Of a DNA stretch of 64,000 nucleotides, positions 52,301-64,000 are shown piece by piece. The stretch is from NCBI GenBank assembly GCA_036785705.1, contig JAWUZG010000970.1, positions 3,072,501-3,136,500 on the forward strand. Direction: 5' to 3'. The stretch is from Acanthornis magna. Taxonomy: Eukaryota > Chordata > Aves > Passeriformes > Acanthizidae. Made by a program: the position numbers and the translations under genes. Every line of letters starts with the position of its first letter. Position 1 is the stretch's first letter. The notes below the pieces were generated by a model. The model had not been told where the DNA came from. It did not search any database and was given only the letters and a program-made list of their open reading frames with translations.

Positions 52301-54572
52301 GCTGCAATGCATGAAATTTATATTTATTTAACATAAGAAACTGAAAGAAGCACTTAAAAATGGACTGGGAGTTTGGAAGCATGGGACTGAGGCAGCCAGC
52401 TCTGTATCTAGCTTCAGGACCAGAAGCCTGCCTCTCCAAATAGACTAATCAGCTTTGCTGGGAGAGAGGAGTGTTCAAGACCACGCTACTGCGGTAACGC
52501 TGGCTCTGGGAGACAGACTAGCACTTTGGTGGTACTCTGAAGTGCATCCATACATGTTCACCAGATCATGTGCAGCTAGCTAAATTTTCCTTATGCAGTG
52601 CTGAATTGTGTGTGCAAATGTCTGCATGCATATGGGTCTGCATTCTAAGAGTCTTCTACAATTTAGGGCAATGTCCTTAATGTTGCATGTGTTAACTGGG
52701 TCACCTCTGAGTCAGAGATTTGATTAATAACTATTCATAGAAATGGAAAAGGTGTCAACAAAAGATAGCATGAGTCTCCGTGCACAATACTTTGAACTGC
52801 TGCTTAGGGTGTCTTGGGTTCAAATTCTCTGCTGCATTCAGATTCCCCTTTAAAACAATTTAATCTAGACATACATTTTTGATATGTGTATTACTTCCTG
52901 TATCTTTGAGTAAAAAATGACACCTACAGAAGCCCTCCAGTGATTTTGTCTGTTGTGTTTAATTTCAAGCACTTAGGAAGAAAGGGAAAAAATTACATTA
53001 AGTTCGAATAAAGCAAACCATGTTGGACTTTGTTTTGGTGATGGATAACAGTTTGCTGAGGTTTTTATCCTTGCAATTCAGCAGCCAAACTGAGGAATTA
53101 GTTATTTGCACAGCCCCAGGCAGAAGTAATTGCAAGACTGCCTGACAACATGCTTATCAGGTTCTCCTCATGTTTCCCATATTTTTTATTCTCAGAATCT
53201 TGCATCTTTTTTTTTCATTGCAGTGCAGAAGAATATATGAAATTTATCATTAAAATTCAGGCCTTGTTTCCATAACCATTCATACTGGCTGAGTGCATCA
53301 GCAAATCACCCTGCAGCAAAAATTTCACCTGGATCATGTGTGGATGCAAAAGCATGTTCTTGTCAAATTATCTAGTGTGCAACAGGGAAGTGATACTGAT
53401 TTTGTATAAATTGCAGGGTGTGTGATAACACCTGATCCTCTGCAAAAGCTAGCCAGCATGATCTTTAAAAACATAGGTGGACTAACTAATTTTAGCTGAC
53501 AGATTGAGCCTGTACCACATTATTGCTGTGTTCTACAGTAGGGCAGCTTAAAATGGTATCTATTCTGTCATAAAATCGCAATTTTACATAGGAAATTCCA
53601 TCTTCAAAAATCTATTTATTCTTTACTAGGATCATGAAAAACAGAAAGTAAGGAGTGTTGCAAATTCAGTTTGAACTACTGCACTTCAGGCCTGTTTGTG
53701 CAGGCTGACCACCAGTGCATCTTAGCCAAGTAGCAGCATCAGAGATTGGAACTTGTCTTGCTGTCTGCTTTGTTTGCCCCATTTGGCTGCTTAGATCCTT
53801 ACACAGAAAAGAAATGAACTGTTGGCAACCTTTACCCTGCTACATGACATTCCTGGTTCATCTTCCACCTTTCTCAGGTAAAAAGAGACATGGAGACATA
53901 TTTCCTTCTCCCGCACAGCAGAAATTGCCCAGAAGCTTTCTACTGACCAGCACCTGTTAGTCCCCAGTTCTGCAATAATTGTGCATGTGTCTATCCTTCA
54001 TAGAGCAAATAATACAGTTGAGGGCTACTCAGGTGAAATGAAATCATCTAGGTGGAAGGCTTCATCATCAACCTGAAGTCATTAGGAGTTGCTTGTAATC
54101 CCTTGGATTACAGGAAAGGTATAGCAAACAAAAAAAAAAGTGTTTTAATTTTACAGATCTATTGCACCTCTTGTTATGCAGAATAAACAGCTCATCTGAC
54201 TGGAGTTAGTGCAAGGAGCGACACTGCTTGGCATACCACCAGGATTCCTCCTACCTGACTTCGCCCAAGTAAAAGTGAGGCTTGTAATTTAACCTTTTAA
54301 CCTACAGGCAGTAATCCCTAGTAGTAACAGGCACATCCAAGGGTTGTTCACCCCTTCTATCCTGAACTGCTTCTTAAACATAAGATGAGGTTTTTCCTTG
54401 GAAGTGTTTACAAGAGGACACCTCAACTTAGGGCTGCACAGCTGTAGGATGAGATGTACCTTGCTACTAGATTTTCAATGCCAAAGTGTAGAAATATGCA
54501 ATAAAGTGGGTAACATACAATAAAAAATACAGTTGTAAATCATATAAAGTTCATGTATTTTGATTGCATTGT

Positions 54573-55760
54573 TGTCGTGGTTTGAGCCTGGCCAAATGCC
54601 AGGCCCCTACGACATCTGCTCTCTCCACTCTCCCCTGCCACAGCTGTGCAGAGGAGGGAAAAAAAAGCAAACTAACACACACACACAAACCTCATGAGTT
54701 GAGATAAGGAACCAGGGAGGATGCACTAAGAAAGGGCAAAGCGGATGAAAATTTACAGTTGCAAAGTGATTTACTGCTAACACTAATGGAGTCAGAGGAA
54801 GATAATGAGAAGTAAAAATAAGCTCTTAGGACACTGTATTTTTGCTCACCCCTGTCCCTCTTAATACACCGTTTCTCCGCTCACCCCCCTCCCTCCTTCC
54901 CATCAACAGCATGGTGCGGGTGGGTCAGGGTGTGGGGGTTTTTGGTCAGTCCATCACCAAGATTTCCAAGACCTACTTCTGCTGCTCAGGGAGAGGAGTC
55001 GTCTTCCGTGTAGCCAGGGGTCCCCCCCACGAGAGACCATTCTCTACGAACTTCTTTGGTGTGGGTCCTATCTCACAAGCAGCAGCCTGCCCAAATCTGC
55101 TGCAACATGAGTCCTTGTCCATGGGGTACAGACCTCCAAATCAAGGCCAGGCTATTTCCATCTCGGGACAAAAGCCCTTCCCTCCACTGGAATTCCCACT
55201 GGATCACAGTGGGAATGCCTTCCTCCAGGCATCCACCCAGTCTGGCATGGACACCTCCCCACAGGCTGTGGGTGGTTCTCTGCACCCTCGTGGACTCCAT
55301 GGGGAGTCCACAGGGGGGCAACCTGCTCCTGCATAGTCTTCACCATAGCCAGTAGAGGATTGTCAGCTCCAGTGCCTGGAGCACCTCCTCCCGCACCTTC
55401 TCCACTGACCTTGGTGTCTCCATGTTGTTCTCCCCTCACATATTTTCACCTCCTCCTCCTCCTCTGGCTAAAAAGAAGTGAGTGCTCACATTGTTTTGAT
55501 TTCTTCTTAAATATGTTATCACAGAGGCGTAACCAACATCTCTAATTGGCCCAAGCTTGGCCAGCAACATGTCCATCATCTTCAGAGTCATCAGAAATTG
55601 GCTCTGCTGGACATGGTGAAAAACTTCCAGAATCTTCACACTGGACACACAGGAGCCATCTTTGTTCCCCTCCCCACCCACTAGCAAAACTGGGCCAAGC
55701 AAAACAAACACATGAACACAGGGGTGTGTTTTCTCCCAAGCCTTCAGCCACTTCTTCAGG
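54573..55760 (-). mobile_element. ERV LTR, ~1.2 kb, antisense to ADCY1
   Basis: Plus-strand text begins TGTCGTGGTTTGAGCCTGG and continues CCAGGCCCCTACGACAT, CTGCAGAGGAGGGAA-like sequence, TGAGTTGAGATAAGGA, GTGCCTGGAGCACCTCCTCC, CACTGACCTTGGTGTCTCC and AAATATGTTATCACAGAGGCG. I recall this series from a long LTR frequent in neoavian genomes, read on its complementary strand, so the LTR sense is minus. The right end (5' end of the LTR) is diverged and its position is approximate, within about 100 bases. Open frames inside (for example 54842-55336) show no retroviral protein. No internal viral region is attached. Confidence 0.75.
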
Positions 55761-56002
55761 ACTACCACAACAGCTTTTGATGGGTTTAAGTTTCTCTTAG
55801 ATGCTAAAAATACCTTGCTGATGTTCTGGGCTAAGCAAAGCCAACACAATTTTAATTTTGTTGCTTTAGCTACATGTCTTTATTTTACAAAATGAAACTT
55901 AAGAGAACTTAAAAAGCCACACACAAGAACAGGCCAGATCATTACTATAACAATCTGGTTTAACTTTATTTCATCCCCTGAATGCTTTCTGATGTCAGTA
56001 AA

Positions 56003-56602
56003 TGTTGTGGTTTAACCTCAGACAGCAACTAAGCACCACATAGCCACTCCCTCCCTCACCCCCTCCCTCCCACCCTCCATGGTGGGATGGGGGAGAGAAG
56101 AGGAAAAGCAAAGGTGAGAAAACTCATGGGTTGAGATAAAGACACTTTAATAACTAAAGCAAAAGCTGTGCACGCAAGCAAAACAAGAAATTAATTCACT
56201 GCTTCGCATTGGCAGGCAGGTGTTCAGCCATTCCTGGGGAAGTGGAGTTTCATCACACGCAATGGTCACTTGGGAAGACAAATGCCATGACTCTCAATAT
56301 CATCTTTCCCCCTTCCTCCTTTTTCCACCATCTTATATCCTGACCATGTCACCATATGTTCTGGAAAATCCCTTTGATTAGTTGAGTTCAGCTGTCCTGG
56401 AGGTGTCCCCTCCCAGCTTCTTGTGCATCTAAAGCCTCGCTGGCAGGATGGTGTGAGATGCAGAAAAGCCCTTGGCTCTGAGTAAACTCTGCTCACCAAT
56501 AACTAAAACATCCCTGTGTTATCAACATTGGTTTCAGCACAAATTCAAAACACAGCCCCCTACTAGCTACTGTGAAGGAAATTAACTATGCCAGTAAAAA
56601 CA
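56003..56602 (-). mobile_element. Solo ERV LTR, 600 bp, antisense to ADCY1
   Basis: Plus-strand text begins TGTTGTGGTTTAACCTCAG and CAACTAAGCACCACATAGCC and ends GCCAGTAAAAACA, matching a recalled neoavian LTR read in reverse. On the minus strand a TATAAG box lies at 56333-56338 and an ATTAAA polyadenylation signal at 56146-56151, in the order expected for an LTR. Flanks AGTAAA (55997-56002) and ATTAAA (56604-56609, one base beyond the boundary) suggest an imperfect 6-bp target duplication. No viral coding region is present. Confidence 0.85.
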
Positions 56603-56889
56603 CATTAAAGATGTCAATTAAATTAGTTATCAGCCACTCCATGTCACAAAGTGTCAAAATTTTATAGACTTATAAAGTTAAATAACTTTTTATAAAGATT
56701 CATTACAAAGATAAAAAGAGGACATATGAACTTTATTTTTCATTATACATGCAGTCAGTCACATTCAGACTAAGCAGGAAGATGTCTTGGACTGTTGTTT
56801 GTTGCAGTCCATTTTTTTCTCATAGATGTATGCATGTCATACAGTCATGCCACCTATGTTAAGCTCTTATATCTAATGGATGCTGGCTT

Positions 56890-57720
56890 ATTTTGAGTAC
56901 AGTAGATAAACTTTTGGGTGGGAGTACTGGTCTGCTAGAGAATAGGAAGGCTCTGCTGGGGGATCTGGACAGGCTGCATAGATGGACCGAGGTTCAACAT
57001 GGCCAGGTATCAGGACCTGCCCTTGCAGTACTACAGACTTGGGGTGGAAGGCTGGGAAGCTGCCTGGTGAGAAAGACCTGGGCTTGCCAGTCAGCAGCTG
57101 AACATGAGCCAGTGTGTGCCCAGGCGGCCAAGAAGGCCAATGGCATCCTGGCCTGTATCAGCAATAGTGTGTCCAGCAGGACCAGAGAACTGATTGTCCC
57201 CATGTACTGGTGAGGCCACACTTTAAATCCGGTATCCAGTTTTGGACCCCCCACTACAAGAAAGACATTAAGGTGCTGGAGTGTTTCCAGAGAAGGGAAA
57301 TCGGGCTGGGGAAGGGTCTAGAGGGTAAGTCTGACGAGGAATTATTATGGGAGCTTGGGGTTGTTCAGCCTGGAGAAAAGGAGGCTCAGGGGGAATTAGA
57401 ATTGATCTCTAGAACTGCCTGAAAGGAGGTTGTAGCCAGGTGGGAGTCAGTCTCTTCTCCCAGGTAACAAGTGACAAGAGGACATGGCCTCAATCCTCAA
57501 GTACCAGAGGATTTCCGGTTGGACATCAGGAAGAATTTCTTCATGGAAACAGTTGTCAAGCATTGGAATGGGCTGCACAGGGAGGTCACCATCATTGGAG
57601 GTGTTAAAAAAAAACAACTGGACTTGACACTCAGTGCCGTGGTATAGTTGACAAGGTGGTGTCTGGCCAAAGGTTGGACTTGATCTCAGAGGTTTCTTCC
57701 AACCTAAATGATTCTGTGAT
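56890..57720 (+). mobile_element. CR1 LINE 3' fragment, ~830 bp
   Basis: 5'-truncated CR1 in sense with ADCY1. The translated pieces AKKANGILACISNSVSSRTR (near 57125) and QFWTPHYKKDIKVLE (near 57237) match the C-terminal part of CR1 ORF2, but they lie in different frames, so the copy is coding-dead. The nucleotide 3' end has GACATCAGGAAGAATTTCTTC, GGTTGGACTTGATCTCAGAGG and the terminal AAATGATTCTGTGAT. The left boundary is approximate. It is more complete at its 5' side than the CR1 at 28.7 kb. Confidence 0.9.
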
Positions 57721-60700
57721 AAATTGATAATTTAAAAATTAGTGGTTATATAATTCAAAACTGTTAATACTTTGGCTGTTAGGAATTTTGGAATAAATAA
57801 TGGGGAATATATAATATGTTGTCTTTCAAGCAACTGTCAATTAAATATGCTACTGTTTGACTGAATTTTTCCATTTATTTTTCCTACTTGTATTGCGTAT
57901 TTTCCATTAGAGAGAATGGAGAAGGAGGGAGGAACAAGATCACACAAACCTGTCATTATTAGATGATTAGAAATACCTAACCATACAGTTTTCAGTAGAT
58001 AACATCATGGATTAACAGTTGCCAAGGAAAATTACCATAATTAATCACGCTGTCTGTAGCACATCAGATTCTTAAGTTAAATTGTAAGACAAATAATTCA
58101 AAAGAGTTTTCCTTATGGCTGATTTCTAAATTTAGAGTAATATCCATGACAGCAGTGCTGTGTGTGGACACTAATGCAATGTTTTTGCATTTTAGTTGGA
58201 TGCCACAGTATGAATTAAAGCTGTCTCAGGAATGAATCCTGATGTTCTCCCCTCAGCAGCACTAATTCATAGAAAGCTTTAAAATGTGATTAGAAAAGTC
58301 CTCTTACATGTAATTTTATTGCCGTTCACAGAATTTTTTTCTCCTTGAAGAGTCTTAACTATAACAAAAAGCTAGTTAACGCTTTACACAAGCTTAACAC
58401 TTTTCCTGTGCCAGTCTTCAAATACCAGGCAGTTCCACCGTAGACCAACTGTTTTGTCACATAGGTGTTTCACGTCACAGCATCTGGCCTTGTCACACGT
58501 GCAGTTTGCCAAATGATATGTTACTGCTTAAGCACAGATTATCTCCATGAACAGGATACTGAGCTGGGTACTTTATTTTCATTCCAATATATGAAAGTGT
58601 ATGCTGTTAGCACACATGTACTCTTGGGGATTTTTTGCCTGTTTCTTTTGGCCAACTTTCTATGGAGGAAAAGAGCTAGACTACACCCCATTAACTAGCA
58701 AAAGAAATACATTCTAAAATAGTATTCTTGTCAGTTTTGCCATTCTAAATGTACTTCTGTCTGTAATTTAATTTAAATTCTTTCCAAGGTTTCTGTTCCC
58801 CATTACCTCTTCGATATCAATTATTTCATTTGGAGTTTAGCTCCCCTTCAGGCACATTTGATTAGGAATTTCCCAGTTTGACGAGGAAATAATGAACTAA
58901 ATCTGAGTCACACTTGCTATTTTAAGTGTGTGAATACACTCATTGCTTCCTTAGCATATTAGTGATTGGTCCTTGTTTTTCCACATTGGAAGGCAATGAG
59001 ATTTTCTGCTATGGGTTAGGCTCACTTCCCTGCTCTGTAAAGAGACAAAATGAGGACAAGTAGCGAAGGACAAAGGCTTTTAAATTTTTCTCATCTAAAT
59101 TAGCAAAAAATCTTGATTTTTCAAAGCAACCTTTGGAGAGTCAGGCATCTATTCCATTTTACTGTTTTGTGCCATGATTTTCTTTCCTATTGCTATGCTA
59201 AAGGCATTTATGGTCTTTGAGAAAGGAAATGCTAACTGCTTGCCACTTAATATGTCTTTCTTAAGTTCTAAAATGACTTCTTTTGACTTCAGGTTCCTGG
59301 GGGTTTTTCAATCCTTAGACTGCTTACACCCACAAATGGGCTCAGTTTCTATCACTAGCAATCAGAAAGTTTATCTTTACTGAAGAGTTCATGCTTGTTC
59401 CACCACCAGCAAAGCTCTGTACTAAAAATGAGCATGTGTTAATACCACAACTCTAAATGAATGTATGCTGTATCAGGTGATAACAGTGGTATGAAGCACT
59501 GGTACTAGTGCAGCACTGTGTCCTCAAAGTTCCACTGATTCTGGACTCAGCTGCAGATTGTGTCGGCTCCAGCAGCAAGGAAAGAAGACTGAAGATGTCA
59601 GTGGCCTTTCTCCCACTGCTTCCCTGCGTTGGCTCCATTTCTCAGCAAGGTGCCAGAGGAGACCACAGAGATTTGCCACAGATCTGTGTAGAGTTGGTGG
59701 AGATACCTGCGTTTTGGAGGGGTGTGGTGAAAGACAATGTCGTAACTCATGGGCCAGACAAAAATCAGAGAATGACACAGTCTCGAGCTGTAACATGTAG
59801 CACATTCTTCAAGAAAAACCCCACTAGCTAGGGGCTGGAGTATTAGCGAGGGCAGAGGTGGGGTATGTGTCTGTCTTGCTGAAGGTTAAGCTCTCTGACT
59901 TTCTCTTCCTGAGGAATACGTACTTGCCTAATCAAGGTATTCAATGTTACATTGGTAGAACAAACCAGACATGGCTGTGGATTGGAAAGACACTACTACT
60001 CTACTTGTAACTGTAGAGGAAACGTAGTACACCAGGAATGAGGCAGTAAATATCTGTCAGCTCTTCCATTTACCCTAGAAGGGGCATCACTGGTAAAGCT
60101 GATGCTGCTTGTGACTCCATCTTCCTAGCATCTTCAGAAGAAGAAATACAATAACAGGATTGTTGTCCCAGTCCTGTTCATGATGGAACACAGGACTCTG
60201 TGTGGCACTTCAGCCTCTAGCAAACCTGAGCTCACAGATGTCTCATCTGCTGGCTGGCCTAGGAATTGCACTGGCACTTTTGTGTTGCCTCTGATCATGG
60301 CTTTGGCAGATGATTAGCTCTTTTTGATGGCTTTTAGTACCCCTCTTTATTTGTATCAGAAAATACATTTAAAGAATAATTTTTTCTTCAAATTTGTACA
60401 TTAAGCATGTCTTTTTTGTTTTTAACATATATACTCAAAATACTTATGTATACAGTCAGTGCTACCATGAACAGATCTTTTCATGAAAGATGAAACCTGA
60501 TTCTGCAGAACAAGGGGCAAAATGTTTTCTTTCCACATAAGATTTAGAACAGTATGTTCAGTGGCTGTTCTGTGCCAAACAAAGTCTCATCTTCCTTGAT
60601 GTACCCTAAAGAATCCACTTATTAAAATCCTACTGAAGTGTAACAGAAACAAAGATATTTATTAAGCTAACACTGCTGGAGTTGAGAAATACCTGTCCCT

Positions 60701-62240
60701 GGCTCCATAGTGCAGAAATGCTCTTCTTCCCTGCCAAGCATAAGGAGGTTTTCAAGTTATCTTCTATATAGGATTGTCTGATTATATCTGTATGGCTACT
60801 TGCCTGCACTGAAGTGAGGCAAATAAATTTGCCTTAACTATAAAGGCACTGTTTGGTTGTGAGAATTTAGCTTCTTCTCACTCAAGTTCACTTTCAGTAG
60901 GAAGATTTCCATTAACTGAAATGAGTATAATCGTTTTCCTGTTGACTTTCTGTAATAGTTTTGTGGATGCATTGGATATTGCCAGCGAGGTTTCAGAGGG
61001 AGTGAATACTAAAGATATAAGGTGAAAGTAAAAAGACTAACAGTAGTTTGGAGGCTGCATGGTTTATTCATTGCAAGTTTATATCTGGTATCAGCTGTTA
61101 GCTAGCCTTTCTGATGATTAATCTTTATTGATGTATTTCAAGCGCACTCTGAGTTAATAGATACAAGGATAACAAGGAAGACAGGTTATGCTTTTTATGC
61201 TTTCAGTTTCCTTGTTTATTCTCATAGACTTTCTCAGCTCTTGTTCCGATTTGAACAAGATTTGTGGAACTAATTTCAACTTATCCTACTATGAATCTTC
61301 TAGTCCTTTCAGGAATCACTCCTGCTTTTTTAGGATAGTGTCACATACATGTTCTGTAGATATTTTGTGATCAGAGGGTATCTGGGGCTTTTTTACATGC
61401 AGAGGTTTCCAACTTACTTAGCTCATATGTTTTTCTGGATGGTATCTAAAAAGTACAACATGCAACCAAGTTTTTCTCATTCTTATCATGCTACTTCTTG
61501 AATGCTGTCTTGTGAACTCTATACTTTTGAGCAGTTTTATGATCTCTTTATGCCCACTCTCCCACACTCTCTCTCATCCCAATGCTTCTGCACTCCATGC
61601 AGCCCATTGCCCTCTGTTTTAGCCAAGACTTCATGCTCTCCTAATTCTTTCTCAAGGCCTTACGATCTCCATTGTAATTAACAATGTTGCATGTGGAAAC
61701 TATCAATGCCTCATTAAACACTTTTCTGTTGATACATCCTTCCTTTATTTAAACAAAACTAATGACTTGACTATAGAAAGATGTCAAATTGGTCTGGTGT
61801 AGGTCTATTCAGACTGAATGCATCTTCAGTTCCACAGTGTATTGATCATCTACAGTAATAACTGTGTTGTTAGCCATCCTCTTACTACTCAAAAATCTGT
61901 GCATTAGGTATCTGGTTTTTTATGGATTTTTAAAAAATTATTATTATTATAGTAATGGGTTGCTGATAAATAGAATTTTCCAAGAAATCTCAGGACTGTT
62001 CTGAAACATTGCCACCTTGTGGCTTCTGGAAGATCATGGTCTTTGAGTGCTATTTCATGTGCTTGGTTGGAAGAAAGGGCATAGTGTAGTTGAATTTGCA
62101 ATAATTCACTAATGAAATCTGCTGCCTTTGTTTTCCAGCTTACAGGAAATATAAATGGATCCTAATAGTTTTACATATAATTGTTCTTCCATGCATTGCA
62201 CTAGGCTTCTTTTCGCTCTCCTTTTTTTTTTTCCTTTTAT

Positions 62241-62268
62241 TTGTTTTGTTTTGTTTTGTTTTGTTTTC
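62241..62268. repeat. (TTTTG)n microsatellite after T-run
   Basis: About five TTTTG units follow a T-rich stretch (62222-62240) in intron 2. The arrangement resembles the complement of an A-rich retroelement tail, but no element body is recognisable beside it. Confidence 0.85.
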
Positions 62269-64000
62269 CTTAAAGGGAATTAAAATGGCTGTGCAGTGTA
62301 ATATAAGGGTGATAGAGATTGTGAACCCACTAAGAAGTAGCTTTTAAAATTATGCAAAATTGAGCATGGTATCATTAGGTAGTAGGTGTTAATATTTAGG
62401 ATGTACTTTGGAGTCCCTGCTGACTAACTAGAAACTGAATCCCAAAATTATATAGATGAGCTAACTGTGAAACAGTCTTATTAATATTTTATATGCATGT
62501 CTGATGCTTGTCTTCTCTAGGGAGAAAAACTTATTTTAAAATATGGTGGCACTTTTCTCTTAAGTATAGCAATAACTATAAAAGAAGATCTGTGATAGAC
62601 TGCAAAAATTTTTGGGTTATATTTCATGTTCCATGTTGTAAGAATGAATTGTAGAGTAGATGATCCAAATTTCCTTTGTTCTGTGAGCTCCTTTTCCTAT
62701 TTATCATCATTGTTGGACTGTTAGTATAAAAAACAAAAATATTCATGTTTTATCAGATAAGAAACAAATATGTCAAAGCTGGTTTTGTCACATGTTTATT
62801 TTTTACTTTCTTCCTTTGTGAAGTCCCTATGAAAATGCAAAAAACAGGGTAACATGGGCATGAAGTCTATCCTGAATAATTTGGTTCAGTGCTAGGGAGG
62901 GCAAAAAAGGACCAGGATCTGAAGTGCCATCCAGACTTATTGCTTTCCCCAGGATGAGATTGGGAACCTCCTAGTCCCATTCAGACCAAGTTCCTCAAGA
63001 CAGAGCTCTCTGCTATCCAGCTGTAAGGCCCAGGTGCCCTGATGGGTGAGGGCAGTGCCAGCATGCTGGCTGGAAAGAGCAGCTCAGGAGGAACTTAATG
63101 AAGCTGACTGAAAGTGATGGAGATGTATCCAGTACAGCCCAGTTCTCATGGAGCTGGAAAACATGCAAAACAATACGTTTTTCTATGTGGTTCTTCCAGA
63201 CTGTAACTTCAGTCTCAAAATGAATTCCAGCAGATGTATATGTACAGTAGGATGAGAGGACAATGAACAATGAGATTCAAAGAACCAGAGAAACATAAGA
63301 TCCGGCGGCTCTGAGGCAATGCTACAGTTCCCTTGGTTGCTTCTCTCAGCTTGGTTGTTTATCTCAAAACTGACAACTGTTTCCTTTGATAGTCTGCTCG
63401 GACTATAAATAATATTTCCATTTTGTTTTCTTTATATCTCTCATAATAAACTACAGGAATACAACTTAGCATGGGGAAGCACAGCAAGTGTATCCATTTT
63501 TTGAGTAGAAATTTTTTGAGGAGTCTTTCAGCTACACACTGGGCAACTGGAAAGAAAGAAGTGGATGCTGGCTAGGAACATTTAAGAGATTTATGTGCTT
63601 TTGAGCCTTCTTTTCTGATGAAGGAAGTGTGGATTCCTGAAATGATTTACAACCTGCTGAAGGAATTGGAAAAAATGTCACAGTCATTTCCCATACATAT
63701 GTCAGAATGAATCATTTTGTACAATAGCAATAACTGCATAATTTTGTTTGTGGAGCTGCATGAAATTATTCTAAATCAAGGTGAAAATTTCAAAGGACTT
63801 TGAGGAAGTTATAAGTGTTTGGAATTAGTAGTAAAATGAGAAAAGAGGATGATTTTCAAAATGGGAGGGGGATGGGCATCTTCATTTGGAGGCAGGCACA
63901 AGAAATATATTAGGAACATGCACTGGGGACTCCCACAAAAACAGAACTGGGATGCTGGTGGGAGAGGCTGTCCAGGGCAGGGATGGGGAGAGAAGAGAGA

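Larger units (their letters stand above)
48562..64000 (+). other. ADCY1: ADCY1 intron 2 (5' part, runs off window)
   Basis: Starts at the GTCAGT donor after exon 2 and extends beyond the window, so it exceeds 15.4 kb. I scanned for the start of the C1 domain (ERLLMSLLPR, later the metal-binding FADIVGFT) in all + frames and did not find it. Outside the transposon cluster at 54.6-57.7 kb, the stretches 48.6-54.5 and 57.8-64.0 kb contain no recognised gene, RNA or interspersed repeat, only a TTTTG microsatellite and a small duplication. Confidence 0.85.

Noticed and set aside
54842..55439. 164-codon ORF and overlapping frames
   Set aside because: They lie inside an LTR, which is non-coding. 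The GC-rich LTR sequence explains the open frames on both strands.
56893..57422. Open frames of 106 and 70 codons with reverse-transcriptase-like ends
   Set aside because: They are fragments of CR1 ORF2 in different frames within a 5'-truncated copy, so they are not functional genes.
1..64000. CRISPR arrays, operons, prokaryotic mobile elements, tRNA or rRNA genes
   Set aside because: No regularly spaced repeats, no bacterial gene organisation and no recognisable tRNA or rRNA sequence. The DNA is clearly vertebrate intronic and promoter sequence.

Overview
The window is vertebrate genomic DNA, almost certainly from a bird and probably a neoavian (possibly passerine). The main evidence is two exons of one protein-coding gene whose translation matches adenylate cyclase type 1 (ADCY1). 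The repeats agree: CR1 LINE 3' ends and several solo endogenous-retrovirus LTRs of families I know from neoavian genomes. No prokaryotic features, RNA genes, CRISPR arrays or complete transposons were found. All repeat and gene identifications come from reading and recall, not from a search.

Layout: 1-5036 is AT-rich 5' flanking DNA with no gene I can recognise. A CA/TA microsatellite (about 5040-5095) borders a CpG island (about 5150-7120). The island contains the presumed TATA-less promoter, the 5' UTR and the first coding exon of ADCY1 (6062-6730, + strand, 223 codons). Intron 1 runs from 6731 to 48411 (41.7 kb). It holds a G-quadruplex-type G-run array just after the splice donor, a 28-base C tract, a CR1 copy split by an LTR remnant (28.7-29.5 kb), a sense-oriented solo LTR with a 5-bp target duplication (40.8-41.2 kb), and several small inverted and tandem repeats. 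Exon 2 (48412-48561, 50 codons) follows. Intron 2 starts at 48562 and continues past the window end; it contains a 3.1-kb cluster of two antisense LTRs and a CR1 copy (54.6-57.7 kb).

The gene: exon 1 encodes the cytosolic N-terminus and the first five membrane helices of the first six-helix bundle. Exon 2 encodes the sixth helix and the linker helix leading to the first catalytic domain. Both cyclase domains (C1, C2) and the calmodulin site lie in exons beyond the window, so this is a 5' gene fragment.

I did not find a novel biological system. The observations most worth checking are the unusual polybasic/cysteine-rich N-terminus of this ADCY1, the two alternative start codons with a uORF ending one base before the second, the G-run array abutting the exon 1 donor, a 59-bp AT-rich hairpin in intron 1, and the nested transposon history.
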